The notes beneath the pieces are model-generated. The model ran no database searches. It saw only the letters and a program-made list of their open reading frames with translations, and had not been told where the DNA came from. Below, piece after piece: positions 8,313 to 16,120 of a DNA stretch of 23,703 nt. Source of the DNA: Clostridium sp. CAG:167 (GTDB lineage Bacteria; Bacillota; Clostridia; Lachnospirales; Lachnospiraceae); NCBI GenBank assembly GCA_000433735.1, contig HF998353.1, positions 133,960-157,662 of the forward strand, written 5' to 3'. Both the position numbers and the translations under genes were made by a program. Within the stretch, counting starts at the first letter, position 1; each line of letters begins with the position of its first letter.

Positions 8313-9290
8313 CTACTCCTCTCTGTAAATTGATTTTATCTTAACTGCGTAGTGGTCTTCATATCCTCCCGGTATAGCAGAGAATTTTTTCAGATTACCA
8401 ACATACACATCCAATTCGTCTTCCACTCGCGTGTTGACTTTGATTACATCTCCAACCTGCAAATGTATAAAATCATTCACAGATATGGCACTTTTACCCA
8501 TGATAGCCCTAACCGGTATTTTGGCCCTTTCCAGAGATTCCTCAAGGACCTCTCTATACTTTCCATCATCTTTAACCTGCGCCGTAGAGTACCAGTACTT
8601 TGTATTCACCTTGTCAATAACCGGTTCCAGCACAGTGTACGGGATACAAACATTCATCAGCCCCTCTACATCACCAATCTTAATACTCATAGTAATAATA
8701 GATGTCATTTCATTTGGTGTAACAAACTGAGCAAACTGTGAATTTGTCTCCACCCTTTCCAGCATCGGCTCAATCTTCTGCACACTCTGCCATGGTTCAA
8801 TCAGCAGATTAGTGCAAACAACCATGATACTTTCAATAATGGACAATTCTATTTCTGTAAAGTCCCTTGGCTTACTAAGCGGGACTCCTTCCCCTCCAAG
8901 CATTCGGTCAACAATCGCATATCCCAGTCCTGTAGCCATCTCAAGGATGATATTTCCTTCCAGAGGTGCAAAATTCACAACTCCTAACAGCACCGGATTG
9001 GATAAAGAGTTTGAAAACTCCTGATAAGTTGCCGCTTCTGAATGCATCACTTCAACCTGAACATTTTTTCTCAGATACACCGGAAGGTTGGTAGACAGTA
9101 ACCGGGCATAATGCTCAAATATAAATACAAGTGTTCTAAGATGCTCTTTTGAAAACTTTGAAGGTCTTGCGAAATCATAATCTTTAACCTGTCGCTCATC
9201 CACCGCTTCTGTATCAGCAGGATTGAATTCACCGCTGCTTAAAGCAGACAAAAGATTATCAATCTCATTTTGTGATAAAACATCACTCAT
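8313..9290 (-). CDS. fliM: FliM, flagellar motor switch protein
   Basis: FliM forms the middle of the C-ring. It binds CheY-P through its N-terminal peptide, FliG through its middle domain and FliN/FliY through its C-terminal SpoA domain. The 325-residue product begins with the CheY-binding motif LSQNEIDNLLSAL (residues 5-17). The CheC-like middle domain includes the FliG-binding loop MLGGEGVPL near residues 140-148. The SpoA domain occupies about 240-325 (starting ERAKIPVRAIMGKSAISVND). Length is normal. SD GAGGTGAG lies seven bases before the ATG at 9290. A possible promoter lies in the 118-base gap upstream. Its tail encodes the fliY ribosome site, so the two are probably coupled. Confidence 0.97.
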   Translation of the reverse strand: MSDVLSQNEIDNLLSALSSGEFNPADTEAVDERQVKDYDFARPSKFSKEHLRTLVFIFEHYARLLSTNLPVYLRKNVQVEVMHSEAATYQEFSNSLSNPVLLGVVNFAPLEGNIILEMATGLGYAIVDRMLGGEGVPLSKPRDFTEIELSIIESIMVVCTNLLIEPWQSVQKIEPMLERVETNSQFAQFVTPNEMTSIITMSIKIGDVEGLMNVCIPYTVLEPVIDKVNTKYWYSTAQVKDDGKYREVLEESLERAKIPVRAIMGKSAISVNDFIHLQVGDVIKVNTRVEDELDVYVGNLKKFSAIPGGYEDHYAVKIKSIYREE

Positions 9291-9365
9291 TTAATATCTC
9301 ACCTCACAACGACCTGTTCGTCTAATTTCATAATACCAAGATTTATGATAGCACACTTCGACAAA

Positions 9366-9392
9366 ATTATAAAGTGTTTTTTATTCTGTCCA
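9366..9392 (-). promoter_or_regulatory. Possible sigma-A promoter upstream of fliM
   Basis: In the 118-base gap between fliL and fliM, the largest in the window, the minus strand reads TGGACA, a 15-base AT-rich spacer, then a perfect TATAAT (9366-9371). The -35 matches five of six consensus bases, but the spacer is two bases shorter than ideal. Transcription would start about 70 bases before fliM. This is a sequence-match inference only. Confidence 0.35.
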
Positions 9393-9408
9393 TGCTCTCA
9401 TTCATCTA

Positions 9409-9924
9409 TCAAGCTGTCAAAAATCCAGTCAATGACAACTCCACAATACATTTTGTATTGTATTTTTCCTGCATTTTCTTAATTGCTTCTGCCTTAATCT
9501 TAGACTCATTGATCGTCGTAATACTGTACTCAGCAATTGTCTCCTTCACAATATCATTTACATAAACAGGGTTTGCTTCTACTGCTTTGTAAATAGTATC
9601 ATAATCATCTGCTTTTGTGTTAAAAGAAACCACAATACCATCCAACACTGCATAGTGAAGCGTTTCATCTCCACTGTCCTTCTGAAGGTTAATCTTCAAT
9701 GAAGTATCATATTTTACTTCAAACGGTTTCAGATCTTCAACGGTGTAGTCCTGTGCATCTTTATTTGCATCTTCTATCTCCAGATCCACAACTGATGCTA
9801 CTTTATCTACCAGATTACTGGTTTTGTTCATAGCCGGCACTACACTAAATATCATGACGGCACTAAGCACAAGATTGATCAGCGTTGCAGCCATGATCAC
9901 AATTGTCAAAATATTTTTTTTCAT
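9409..9924 (-). CDS. fliL: FliL, stator-associated basal body protein
   Basis: FliL is a single-pass membrane protein that rings the stator units and supports motor torque. The 171-residue product has a membrane helix at about residues 5-27, an extracytoplasmic linker, and a C-terminal stomatin-like domain rich in charged residues that ends VELSLTGFLTA. A ribosome site AGGGGGAC lies upstream of the ATG at 9924. It follows motB by 23 bases, consistent with its stator role. FliL is poorly conserved, so the call leans on topology, length and the motA-motB-fliL-fliM order. Confidence 0.88.
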   Translation of the reverse strand: MKKNILTIVIMAATLINLVLSAVMIFSVVPAMNKTSNLVDKVASVVDLEIEDANKDAQDYTVEDLKPFEVKYDTSLKINLQKDSGDETLHYAVLDGIVVSFNTKADDYDTIYKAVEANPVYVNDIVKETIAEYSITTINESKIKAEAIKKMQEKYNTKCIVELSLTGFLTA

Positions 9925-9947
9925 TCTTTTGTCCCCCTGACAACAAA

Positions 9948-10844
9948 TTATTTTGTATAGATTTTAATTTCCACCCGACGGTTCTGCGCCCGTCCTTTCT
10001 GGTTTTTATTGCTGGCTACCGGCTCATATGCTGCTCTGCCGGTAGGCTCCAGATATTTAGCCTTCAGTTTTTTAGTATGAACGAAGTACTCAAATACCTC
10101 TGTTGCTCTGGCGGTAGATACCCACATCTTATTCTTATAAATGCCGCCACTGATAGGCACATTATCTGTATGACCTTCTATTTTGATCATTTTTCCATCA
10201 TACATCTTAAGAATATCGCCTACCTTACTTAATAACGGCAATGTAGACTTCTTGATCGTAGCCGTTCCAGAGTCAAACAATAAAGCACCATTCATGGAAA
10301 TCTGGACATATTGATAATCTTTATCCATATTGATACGAATGTCATCCTGAATATTGCTCTTTTCACTTTTGCCCATCACTTCGCTGTAGACCTGTTCCGT
10401 CTTTTCTTTTTGTTCTTCAAACTGTTTCTTTTCCAGTTCTGACAAATTCGTTGCCTGCTGATCTTTGTTACTTTGACTGTCAGCACCGTTATTGGCATTT
10501 TCATCCACCTTCTGGCTTCCATCCTGGGTTGTATCCTGCTTTTTCGTCTCATCCTGTTTCTCGCCGGAATTTTCAAACTCATTGAAATATTCTGAGATAG
10601 AAACTAACTGATCTGTTCCGCTGGACACAAACGGTCCTTCTCCAATGGAAGAACCACCATTATCAAAAATATTGATGCGCTCATTCATGGAAGTAACTAA
10701 CTGCTCATACTTGTCCGCATCTACCGTTGACATGGAAAACAAAAGGACGAAGAAACAAAGAAGCAAGTTCATAAGATCGGCAAAGGTATTCATCCACCCT
10801 GCTTCAATTTTTGACTCTTCAGCCTGTTTTCTCTTGCGAGCCAT
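9948..10844 (-). CDS. motB: MotB/PomB-like stator peptidoglycan anchor
   Basis: MotB-type proteins pair with MotA to form ion-driven stators, anchored to peptidoglycan by an OmpA-like domain. The 298-residue product has a short basic N-terminus and one membrane helix starting with GWMNTFADLMNLLLCFFVLL, in which D23 is the ion-binding aspartate. A hydrophilic, repetitive linker (Q/D/K-rich, about 85-145) follows, then an OmpA/MotB domain at about 170-298 with GHTDN near 224. The membrane motif resembles the sodium-type PomB (WMATFADLMSLLMCFFVLL) more than proton-type MotB; that comparison is from memory. The ATG at 10844 overlaps the motA stop by one base, so expression is coupled. Confidence 0.94.
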   Translation of the reverse strand: MARKRKQAEESKIEAGWMNTFADLMNLLLCFFVLLFSMSTVDADKYEQLVTSMNERINIFDNGGSSIGEGPFVSSGTDQLVSISEYFNEFENSGEKQDETKKQDTTQDGSQKVDENANNGADSQSNKDQQATNLSELEKKQFEEQKEKTEQVYSEVMGKSEKSNIQDDIRINMDKDYQYVQISMNGALLFDSGTATIKKSTLPLLSKVGDILKMYDGKMIKIEGHTDNVPISGGIYKNKMWVSTARATEVFEYFVHTKKLKAKYLEPTGRAAYEPVASNKNQKGRAQNRRVEIKIYTK

Positions 10845-11647
10845 TAAGCTTCACCACCTTGCTCTCCATTATCCATCAGTTTGTTTCGATCTGCCGGTGC
10901 CAGGAATGACTTCAGTTTTTCCTCGATCACTCGTGGGTTCTCACCTGCCTGAATCGACAAAATGCCTTCGCAGACAATCTCTTTTACTGCAATTTCCTTG
11001 CGGTTATTGGCACGAAGTTTTGTAGCGATCGGGATTGAAATCCAGTTAGCCAGCAGAGAACCGTACATAGTAGTAATAAGGGCAACGGCCATGTTCGGTC
11101 CAATGGAACTTGGATCGTCCAAAAGTTTCAGCATGTTGATCAAACCGATCAATGTACCGATCATTCCCCATGCAGGTCCCATGGCTGCCAGGTTGTCCCA
11201 GAAAGAAATCTTCTTGTTATGACGCTTCTCGATACACTCAAGTTCCGTCTCAAGGATACTGGATACAAGTTCCTGGTCTGTTCCATCCACAATCAGCATG
11301 ATTCCCTTTTTCAAGAAATCATCATCAATCTCATCTGCCGCTGTCTCCAGCTGTAACAGCCCCTCTTTTCTGGCAATGTTGGCCAGATCAATAATCTTAT
11401 GTATTACTTCTCCTTCGTTGGTCTTAGGTGCCTTAATGGTAAGAGCGAAAGACTTCAGCGAACTAACAAAATCTCCCAGACTTTCTGACATAGTAACCAT
11501 ACACATCATAGAACCGACGATAGTTACCAGCACGGAACTGAAATCCCAGAAGTTTCCTAATGCGGCAAAACCCTGGTCACCATTAACAATTCCATAGACA
11601 ACCGCCGCAGCACATCCTAAAATACCTACTATTGTTGCAATATCCAA
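10844..11647 (-). CDS. motA: MotA/PomA-like stator ion channel subunit
   Basis: MotA forms the five-subunit ring of the stator, and its cytoplasmic loop pushes on FliG. The 267-residue product has four membrane segments: two near the N-terminus (about 3-22 and 35-53) and two at about 155-175 and 184-206. The large cytoplasmic loop sits between the pairs. The block GMIGTLIGLINML, then SIGPNMAVALITTMYGSLLAN, is very close to PomA-type subunits, including the paired threonines 192-193. The start is TTG at 11647, with AAGGTGGTG as ribosome site. It is 11 bases past flbD and overlaps motB by one base. A non-ATG start may moderate output. Confidence 0.95.
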   Translation of the reverse strand: MDIATIVGILGCAAAVVYGIVNGDQGFAALGNFWDFSSVLVTIVGSMMCMVTMSESLGDFVSSLKSFALTIKAPKTNEGEVIHKIIDLANIARKEGLLQLETAADEIDDDFLKKGIMLIVDGTDQELVSSILETELECIEKRHNKKISFWDNLAAMGPAWGMIGTLIGLINMLKLLDDPSSIGPNMAVALITTMYGSLLANWISIPIATKLRANNRKEIAVKEIVCEGILSIQAGENPRVIEEKLKSFLAPADRNKLMDNGEQGGEA

Positions 11648-11659
11648 AATTACACCACC

Positions 11660-11848
11660 TTATGTATTTGTAAATAAATCGTTCTCGTATAATTTTACTA
11701 AATTTTTCACTTCTTGTCTACTTTCTTTTACAATTATTTTTTTGCCGGTAGTAAGAGTTATTACTGTGTCCGGTGTTTCTTCGATTGTTTCGATCAACCG
11801 GCTGTTTAAAGTGAACTTTTTTCCGTTTACTTTCGTTACATCAATCAT
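11660..11848 (-). CDS. flbD: FlbD/SwrD family small flagellar protein
   Basis: This small protein, called SwrD in Bacillus, is reported to raise motor torque. The 62-residue product beginning MIDVTKVNGKKFTLNSRLIE matches the FlbD/SwrD pattern: a short beta-strand protein with TPDTVITLTTGKKIIVKES in the middle. I chose the ATG at 11848 because the purine-rich site AAAGGGGGCGAGGCG lies just before it and family members begin there. The upstream in-frame extension would run through a terminator hairpin. The gene sits between flgE and motA, which fits a motor-power role. The name follows family naming and should not be confused with the proteobacterial regulator also called FlbD. Confidence 0.9.
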   Translation of the reverse strand: MIDVTKVNGKKFTLNSRLIETIEETPDTVITLTTGKKIIVKESRQEVKNLVKLYENDLFTNT

Positions 11849-11866
11849 TTTCGCCTCGCCCCCTTT

Positions 11867-11908
11867 AAGAAGAAAAACAGGAGACGCTGCCTCTGGCACC
11901 ACGCCTCC
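11867..11908 (-). terminator. Intrinsic terminator between flgE and flbD
   Basis: On the minus strand the transcript can fold GGAGGCGT (11908-11901) with GCGTCTCC (11887-11880), including two G-U pairs. The inner stem TGCC/GGCA closes an AGA loop, with a two-base bulge. The stem is followed at once by TGTTTTTCTTCTT. This is a textbook rho-independent terminator shape, located inside the operon 25 bases after flgE and about 20 bases before the flbD start. Confidence 0.75.
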
Positions 11909-11933
11909 CGTAAACTATGACCATATTATATGA

Positions 11934-13430
11934 TTATCGTTTCAGATTAACCAGTTCCTCAAGCATTGTATCCGATGTGGTAATAACACGGGAGTTCGCC
12001 TGGAACCCACGCTGTGTAGTGATCATATTCGTAAATTCGGTAGAAAGATCTACATCTGACATTTCCAGGGCACCGATAGAAAATTTACCCACATCTGATA
12101 TATCAATTCCGATTCCGTCAAAATCACCGGAGTTCAAAGATGCTGCATACATACTGTTACCAACTGCTTCCAGACCACTTGGATTTTCGAACGTAGCTAC
12201 TGCGATCTGTCCCAACAATTTCTTGTCACCATTGCTGTATACACCATAAATCTTTCCATCTGTCTGAATTGAGAACCCATTCAGTTTACCGGCCATATTT
12301 CCCGCATCGTTACCGGATGTATCTCCACGGTTTGGCTTCACGCTGCAGGCTCCATTGCTGGCATAGTTAGTGAGATTTGAAAAATCAATATCCACTCCTG
12401 TATCCGGGAAGGATTTCACCAATCCGTCACTGCCATCACCTGCGGCAGCGTTATTGATCTTGATGTTCAGACTTTTTACTACATCACCGGCAGTGGCTGT
12501 ACCACCTGCTTCTGTTACTGTATTAAAAGCACCTGTTTTTCCGTTAAAGGACAACTTTGGCCACTCATCAATATTGACAACAGTAATCTCACCTGTCGTT
12601 GGGTTTACTTCGTAATTGTCTGCTGCAACATCCACACCGCCAAAGGAAAATGTCTGTCCGGTAGAAACATAAGTACTGGTTGCCTCATCCCAGCGGCTCA
12701 GAATCGATTTTCCATCCGGTCCAAGGATATCAGAAATTCTTACAGAAAAATCATTATTGGATGTCTCACTACTCTTAATAAGATTAAATTTGGCATTGTA
12801 AAGGTTACCTACATTGTCATAGAAGCTGACAGCCATCGGATAACCTGAACCATCTGTACTATATGTAACCAGAGGATCCTTACTGTCCACATTACCTCTC
12901 AATGTAACTTTAGTCGTAGCTGCCGGATCCGAATAAGTATTTTCCCCGCCCATCAGCTGCAGACCACTCGCTCTGTCCTTTCGGATATCTCCATTGGCAT
13001 CCACGCCCCATCCAAGGACTTTGGCACCATTGGTCGTACAATACAAAGTTCCGCTGGCATCGATATCCAGTGCTCCGGATTTTGTAAAATATGTGTTACC
13101 GTTGCTCTGGACAATCAAAAAAGCATCTCCGTTGATCATTACATCCATACCACGGTCTGTACGCTGTGTAGAACCGGTACCACTAAGATCTACGGCAATG
13201 GAAGCCACATTGGCTCCCAGACCAATCTGAACTGCATTGGTACCTGCTGCACCGGTAGCAGCATTTGGTCCGGATGCTCCCTGTGTTGTCTGATAGAACA
13301 CATCTGTAAAGTTTACAGTACTGGAACGAAATCCAACTGTATTAACATTTGAAATATTATTACCAATTACATCCATTTTTGTTTGATGTACTTTTAATCC
13401 GGAAATTCCGGAAAACAATGATCTCATCAT
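11934..13430 (-). CDS. flgE: FlgE, flagellar hook protein
   Basis: FlgE polymerises into the universal joint outside the cell. The 498-residue product has the N-terminal rod/hook signature (LFSGISGLKVHQTK, then NNISNVNTVGFR) and the C-terminal helix ending ITTSDTMLEELVNLKR. The two form the coiled-coil D0 domain typical of axial proteins. The middle (about 130-400) is glycine-, serine- and aspartate-rich, as in surface-exposed hook domains. Start: of several in-frame codons, the ATG at 13430 is best spaced from the ribosome site GGAGGG; the next ATG at 13427 is possible. It is preceded by a hairpin and followed by a terminator, marking the end of the rod-hook half of the operon. Confidence 0.95.
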   Translation of the reverse strand: MMRSLFSGISGLKVHQTKMDVIGNNISNVNTVGFRSSTVNFTDVFYQTTQGASGPNAATGAAGTNAVQIGLGANVASIAVDLSGTGSTQRTDRGMDVMINGDAFLIVQSNGNTYFTKSGALDIDASGTLYCTTNGAKVLGWGVDANGDIRKDRASGLQLMGGENTYSDPAATTKVTLRGNVDSKDPLVTYSTDGSGYPMAVSFYDNVGNLYNAKFNLIKSSETSNNDFSVRISDILGPDGKSILSRWDEATSTYVSTGQTFSFGGVDVAADNYEVNPTTGEITVVNIDEWPKLSFNGKTGAFNTVTEAGGTATAGDVVKSLNIKINNAAAGDGSDGLVKSFPDTGVDIDFSNLTNYASNGACSVKPNRGDTSGNDAGNMAGKLNGFSIQTDGKIYGVYSNGDKKLLGQIAVATFENPSGLEAVGNSMYAASLNSGDFDGIGIDISDVGKFSIGALEMSDVDLSTEFTNMITTQRGFQANSRVITTSDTMLEELVNLKR

Positions 13431-13459
13431 AAGAAAATCACCCTCCATTCAAATTGTCT

Positions 13460-13485
13460 GCACTTTATCTGGCATTCAAAAGTGC
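13460..13485 (-). other. Hairpin in the flgE leader
   Basis: Perfect seven-base arms GCACTTT and AAAGTGC enclose a 12-base loop in the 89 bases upstream of flgE, ending about 15 bases before the SD. There is no T-tract, so it is not a terminator. A competing pair CTGGC/GCCAG uses part of the loop. A role in mRNA processing or stability is a guess. Confidence 0.45.
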
Positions 13486-13519
13486 CTATGCTTCCTTTTA
13501 AGGGCCAGCATATATTATT

Positions 13520-13897
13520 TTAATTAATTATTGCTCCATCGATGTTTGTAAAAACACCACGATCCACATCATTTACCGCTGTCACAACTGTGTTGCTCTT
13601 TACATTCACGATAAACGCCAGATCATCTACCAGCACCAGAGATTCTTTCATTCCTTTTTCCCGTGCCTGGCTTGTTGCATCCTGAAGTCTGGCCTTTACT
13701 TCATCCGACATCCGGATATTTCTTGTTTCTAACCGTCTGGCCGCATGTTTCGAAAACTGGACTTCCTCCATCTTCTGTGAAAAAACCTGTCCGAAATCCT
13801 TTTCACTCTCTTGTTTTGCTGTTTTTTTTGCCGGTTCATCCTGAATCGGCTGCCGGATCCCGTGGATGGTTGAATATGATTGTTTTACATGAATCAT
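13520..13897 (-). CDS. TIGR02530-type flagellar operon protein, function unknown
   Basis: A small conserved flagellar-operon protein of unclear function, recognised by its place between flgD and flgE and by the block FSKHAARRLETRNIRMSDE (about residues 48-66). A conserved beta-rich tail follows (ESLVLVDDLAFIVNVKSNTV, then VFTNIDGAIIN). The 125-residue product is hydrophilic, with no signal peptide or membrane helix, so it is probably cytoplasmic. The N-terminal 45 residues are variable and lysine/glutamate-rich. SD GGGAGGT lies six bases before the ATG at 13897. Involvement in hook assembly is an inference from position. It is not a FlgD or FlgE fragment. Confidence 0.8.
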   Translation of the reverse strand: MIHVKQSYSTIHGIRQPIQDEPAKKTAKQESEKDFGQVFSQKMEEVQFSKHAARRLETRNIRMSDEVKARLQDATSQAREKGMKESLVLVDDLAFIVNVKSNTVVTAVNDVDRGVFTNIDGAIIN

Positions 13898-13942
13898 ACG
13901 ATAACCTCCCTGTCTTTGTTCCCATCCTTTTCTGGGTTTTGT

Positions 13943-14704
13943 TTACTCGGTCTTATTGTCTCCGCTTGTTCCATCCGTCACTACAACCGATACCTTATCA
14001 TTGACAGAAGTCGAATATACATCATCAAAAGTAAATGTAAGATTGTATGTTCCCGGTGACAACTCCTTGAAAGCATCCGGTGAAATCGTAAGTTTTCCAT
14101 CATTGTATGACAGATAATCTTTGTTAATGTACTCACCATTTACTGCTACTGCCACACTGGAAGCCTGATATCCGTTGCTGCCTAGATTTATCTCTATGGT
14201 ACTCATAGTCGGACTGTTTTTATCATACTTGATAGTCTGTGCCTTTACAGATGGACGGTATTTCTGGGATGCATATACATCGTCCATAACCTCTACCAGA
14301 TCATCCAGATCGTAGTTCACGCCATTGATGGTGAGTTGCGCATGACCATTTTTCATAATAACGCTGTCTACCGTTCCTCTTACCTCTGTGGTAGTACCAT
14401 CTGAATCCTTTTTCTGCACAATTACTTCTTTACCAACCAGACCGTAAGCCGATGTGTTGGACATGGTTGAATTTAAGTTTGTCATCTGCTCCAGTGATGA
14501 GAACTGCGCCAACTGAGCTATAAATTCTTGATCGCTCTGCGGATTCAACGGATCCTGGTTCTGCATCTGGCATACTAAAAGTTTCAGAAATTCTTCTTTT
14601 CCAAGCTCAGAAGATCCTCTGGTCTTCACCTGGTTCGTGGTGGTATTGTTATATGTCAGATCTTCTAATGACTGTGTCAGATCTGAATTTGTTACCTGTG
14701 CCAT
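13943..14704 (-). CDS. flgD: FlgD, hook-cap scaffold protein
   Basis: FlgD caps the growing hook and is needed for FlgE polymerisation. The 253-residue product carries the family N-terminus, GKEEFLKLLVCQMQNQDPLN and then SDQEFIAQLAQFSSLEQMTN (about residues 35-75). The central and C-terminal part is beta-rich, with an Ig/tudor-like segment (about 100-245). This is a full-length FlgD rather than the short form seen in some Bacillus. SD TAAGGAGGTG overlaps the fliK stop and precedes the ATG at 14704. Location between fliK and flgE is typical. Confidence 0.95.
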   Translation of the reverse strand: MAQVTNSDLTQSLEDLTYNNTTTNQVKTRGSSELGKEEFLKLLVCQMQNQDPLNPQSDQEFIAQLAQFSSLEQMTNLNSTMSNTSAYGLVGKEVIVQKKDSDGTTTEVRGTVDSVIMKNGHAQLTINGVNYDLDDLVEVMDDVYASQKYRPSVKAQTIKYDKNSPTMSTIEINLGSNGYQASSVAVAVNGEYINKDYLSYNDGKLTISPDAFKELSPGTYNLTFTFDDVYSTSVNDKVSVVVTDGTSGDNKTE

Positions 14705-14716
14705 GTAAGCACCTCC

Positions 14717-16033
14717 TTAAGCTGTATAGTCTACCGTACTGTTTATGTCTCTTCGCTCACGAGGACTTTCCTGTATTTCCTCAGCAGGGGCTTGGGTCTC
14801 ACCATTGCCGGTTCTGGAACGGCCGCCCGACTGTCTTTGTTCAGATTGTCCATTTTCCGCCATTTGCTGCCCTTCGCTTTCCAGATTAAAATTTGAAACA
14901 GTTACTTCAACCGCATCTACTTTCAGTCCCTGCTCCTGGAAATTCTGCTTCAATGTAAGCATCTGACTTTCCAGCGCCTGCTTTGCCATTTCGTTTTCAA
15001 CAAAAAGGGTAGCTGTTGTTATTCCCTGCGCCGCCGCACTAACCTGGACATTTACTCTTCCCAGACTTGCCGGATGAAGCTGTATCTCCAAATTTGTTGT
15101 CTCGGAAGTCACTCTTACTTTAACCTGTCCTAAAACCTGTTCTGTAATATCCCGCATGGAAACTTTTGTATCCCCCTGCATCAATACAGTCCGGTCTTCA
15201 AAGGCCGCCTCCATCCGCTCTGTGAATGTATTCAGGTTATTGGCTGCTATGGTTTCTCGTGATACCTCTTTTCTGTCTGCCGGCCTGGATAAGGTTCCCT
15301 GTCTAAGCTGATCTTCAGAAGAAGCACCGCCCTCTCCCTGATCTTCAACACTTACCTGTACCTGCGGCTCACTGGATGCAGTCATTTCCTGTTGCAATTC
15401 GGCATCTGTCTGTGGCACATCTGATTTTACATAAGAATCTAATGCCTGTTTTATCTCACCGGTAAGTTCACTAAGTTTTTGTCCCAGTGAATCATCCGTG
15501 ATAAAAGCTGCCGCATCCGTGATGCCATGAAACGCCTGTAAAATATCCTTGGAAATCTCGGCAATCTGCGCCACATTCTCTGTTCCATCCTGTAAAAAGG
15601 ACTGGGCGAGTTGTGATACATCAATACCAGCCTGGTTCAGAATATCCTGCACCTGTTCAACCGGCACCAGAAGAACCTGAGCTATGACAGTTACGATCTG
15701 TTCCGTAACAGCCTGTACACTCTCATCTTCCAGTGTTTTTGTTTCTTTGCCTGTCTGACCATTTCCTGTGCAGTCTACTTTATTATCACTCAGCTGCAAG
15801 TCACCTTTGTCTGACTTAACAACATCCTTGTTTTTGTTCAAATCACATCGGACATCATCCTTGTTTGCCCGGTCTGTGTTAACTGTGTTTGCGTCTGTTC
15901 CTTTTTTTTCAGTCAACTTTGTGCCATGATCTGACATAAATCGTTCAAAAGTATCCCCATTTGCCTTGGTAGTTTTCGTAGATACATTCTGCGAAACCGC
16001 TGTCGTAACAAGCGAAATACTTTGTGTCTGCAT
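14717..16033 (-). CDS. fliK: FliK, hook-length control protein
   Basis: FliK is the molecular ruler exported during hook growth. At full hook length its C-terminal domain triggers the FlhB specificity switch. The 438-residue protein has a long hydrophilic, low-complexity N-terminal part. The compact C-terminal Flg_hook domain (about 300-395) contains LEIQLHPASLGRVNVQVSAA and a Q/E-rich tail. The start chosen is the ATG at 16033 (MQTQSISLV), six bases after the perfect AAAGGAGG; the 20 additional in-frame codons upstream lack a site and fall in a hairpin. It lies 87 bases after the MgtE_N-like gene. Confidence 0.92.
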   Translation of the reverse strand: MQTQSISLVTTAVSQNVSTKTTKANGDTFERFMSDHGTKLTEKKGTDANTVNTDRANKDDVRCDLNKNKDVVKSDKGDLQLSDNKVDCTGNGQTGKETKTLEDESVQAVTEQIVTVIAQVLLVPVEQVQDILNQAGIDVSQLAQSFLQDGTENVAQIAEISKDILQAFHGITDAAAFITDDSLGQKLSELTGEIKQALDSYVKSDVPQTDAELQQEMTASSEPQVQVSVEDQGEGGASSEDQLRQGTLSRPADRKEVSRETIAANNLNTFTERMEAAFEDRTVLMQGDTKVSMRDITEQVLGQVKVRVTSETTNLEIQLHPASLGRVNVQVSAAAQGITTATLFVENEMAKQALESQMLTLKQNFQEQGLKVDAVEVTVSNFNLESEGQQMAENGQSEQRQSGGRSRTGNGETQAPAEEIQESPRERRDINSTVDYTA

Positions 16034-16066
16034 ATTCTGCCTCCTTTCTCTTTTAATTTTCTTACG

Positions 16067-16095
16067 AAATGTATATCGGATCATTCCGATCATTT
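16067..16095 (-). other. Hairpin upstream of fliK
   Basis: The minus strand reads AAATG-ATCGGA-ATGA-TCCGAT-ATA-CATTT, an 11-base-pair stem with a three-base bulge and four-base loop. It lies in the 87-base gap between the MgtE_N-like gene and fliK. No T-tract follows, so a terminator is unlikely. A processing or stability element is possible. Confidence 0.5.
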
Positions 16096-16120
16096 CTTAA
16101 GGTTTTATGTACAACCATCA

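Noticed and set aside
9353..9385. Plus-strand hairpin ACACTT/AAGTGT followed by a T-run
   Set aside because: It would only terminate plus-strand transcription, and there are no plus-strand genes. The stem is six bases and AT-rich, so it is probably chance.
11849..11902. Eighteen-codon upstream extension of flbD
   Set aside because: It runs through the terminator stem and T-run, and the family N-terminus begins at the ATG at 11848.
13449..13519. Possible sigma-28 promoter (GCCAGATAA) upstream of flgE
   Set aside because: The -10-like element has an extra base and the nearest TAAA is 23 bases away instead of about 15.
16034..16093. Twenty-codon upstream extension of fliK
   Set aside because: A perfect AAAGGAGG lies inside it, six bases before the ATG at 16033, and the extension covers a hairpin.
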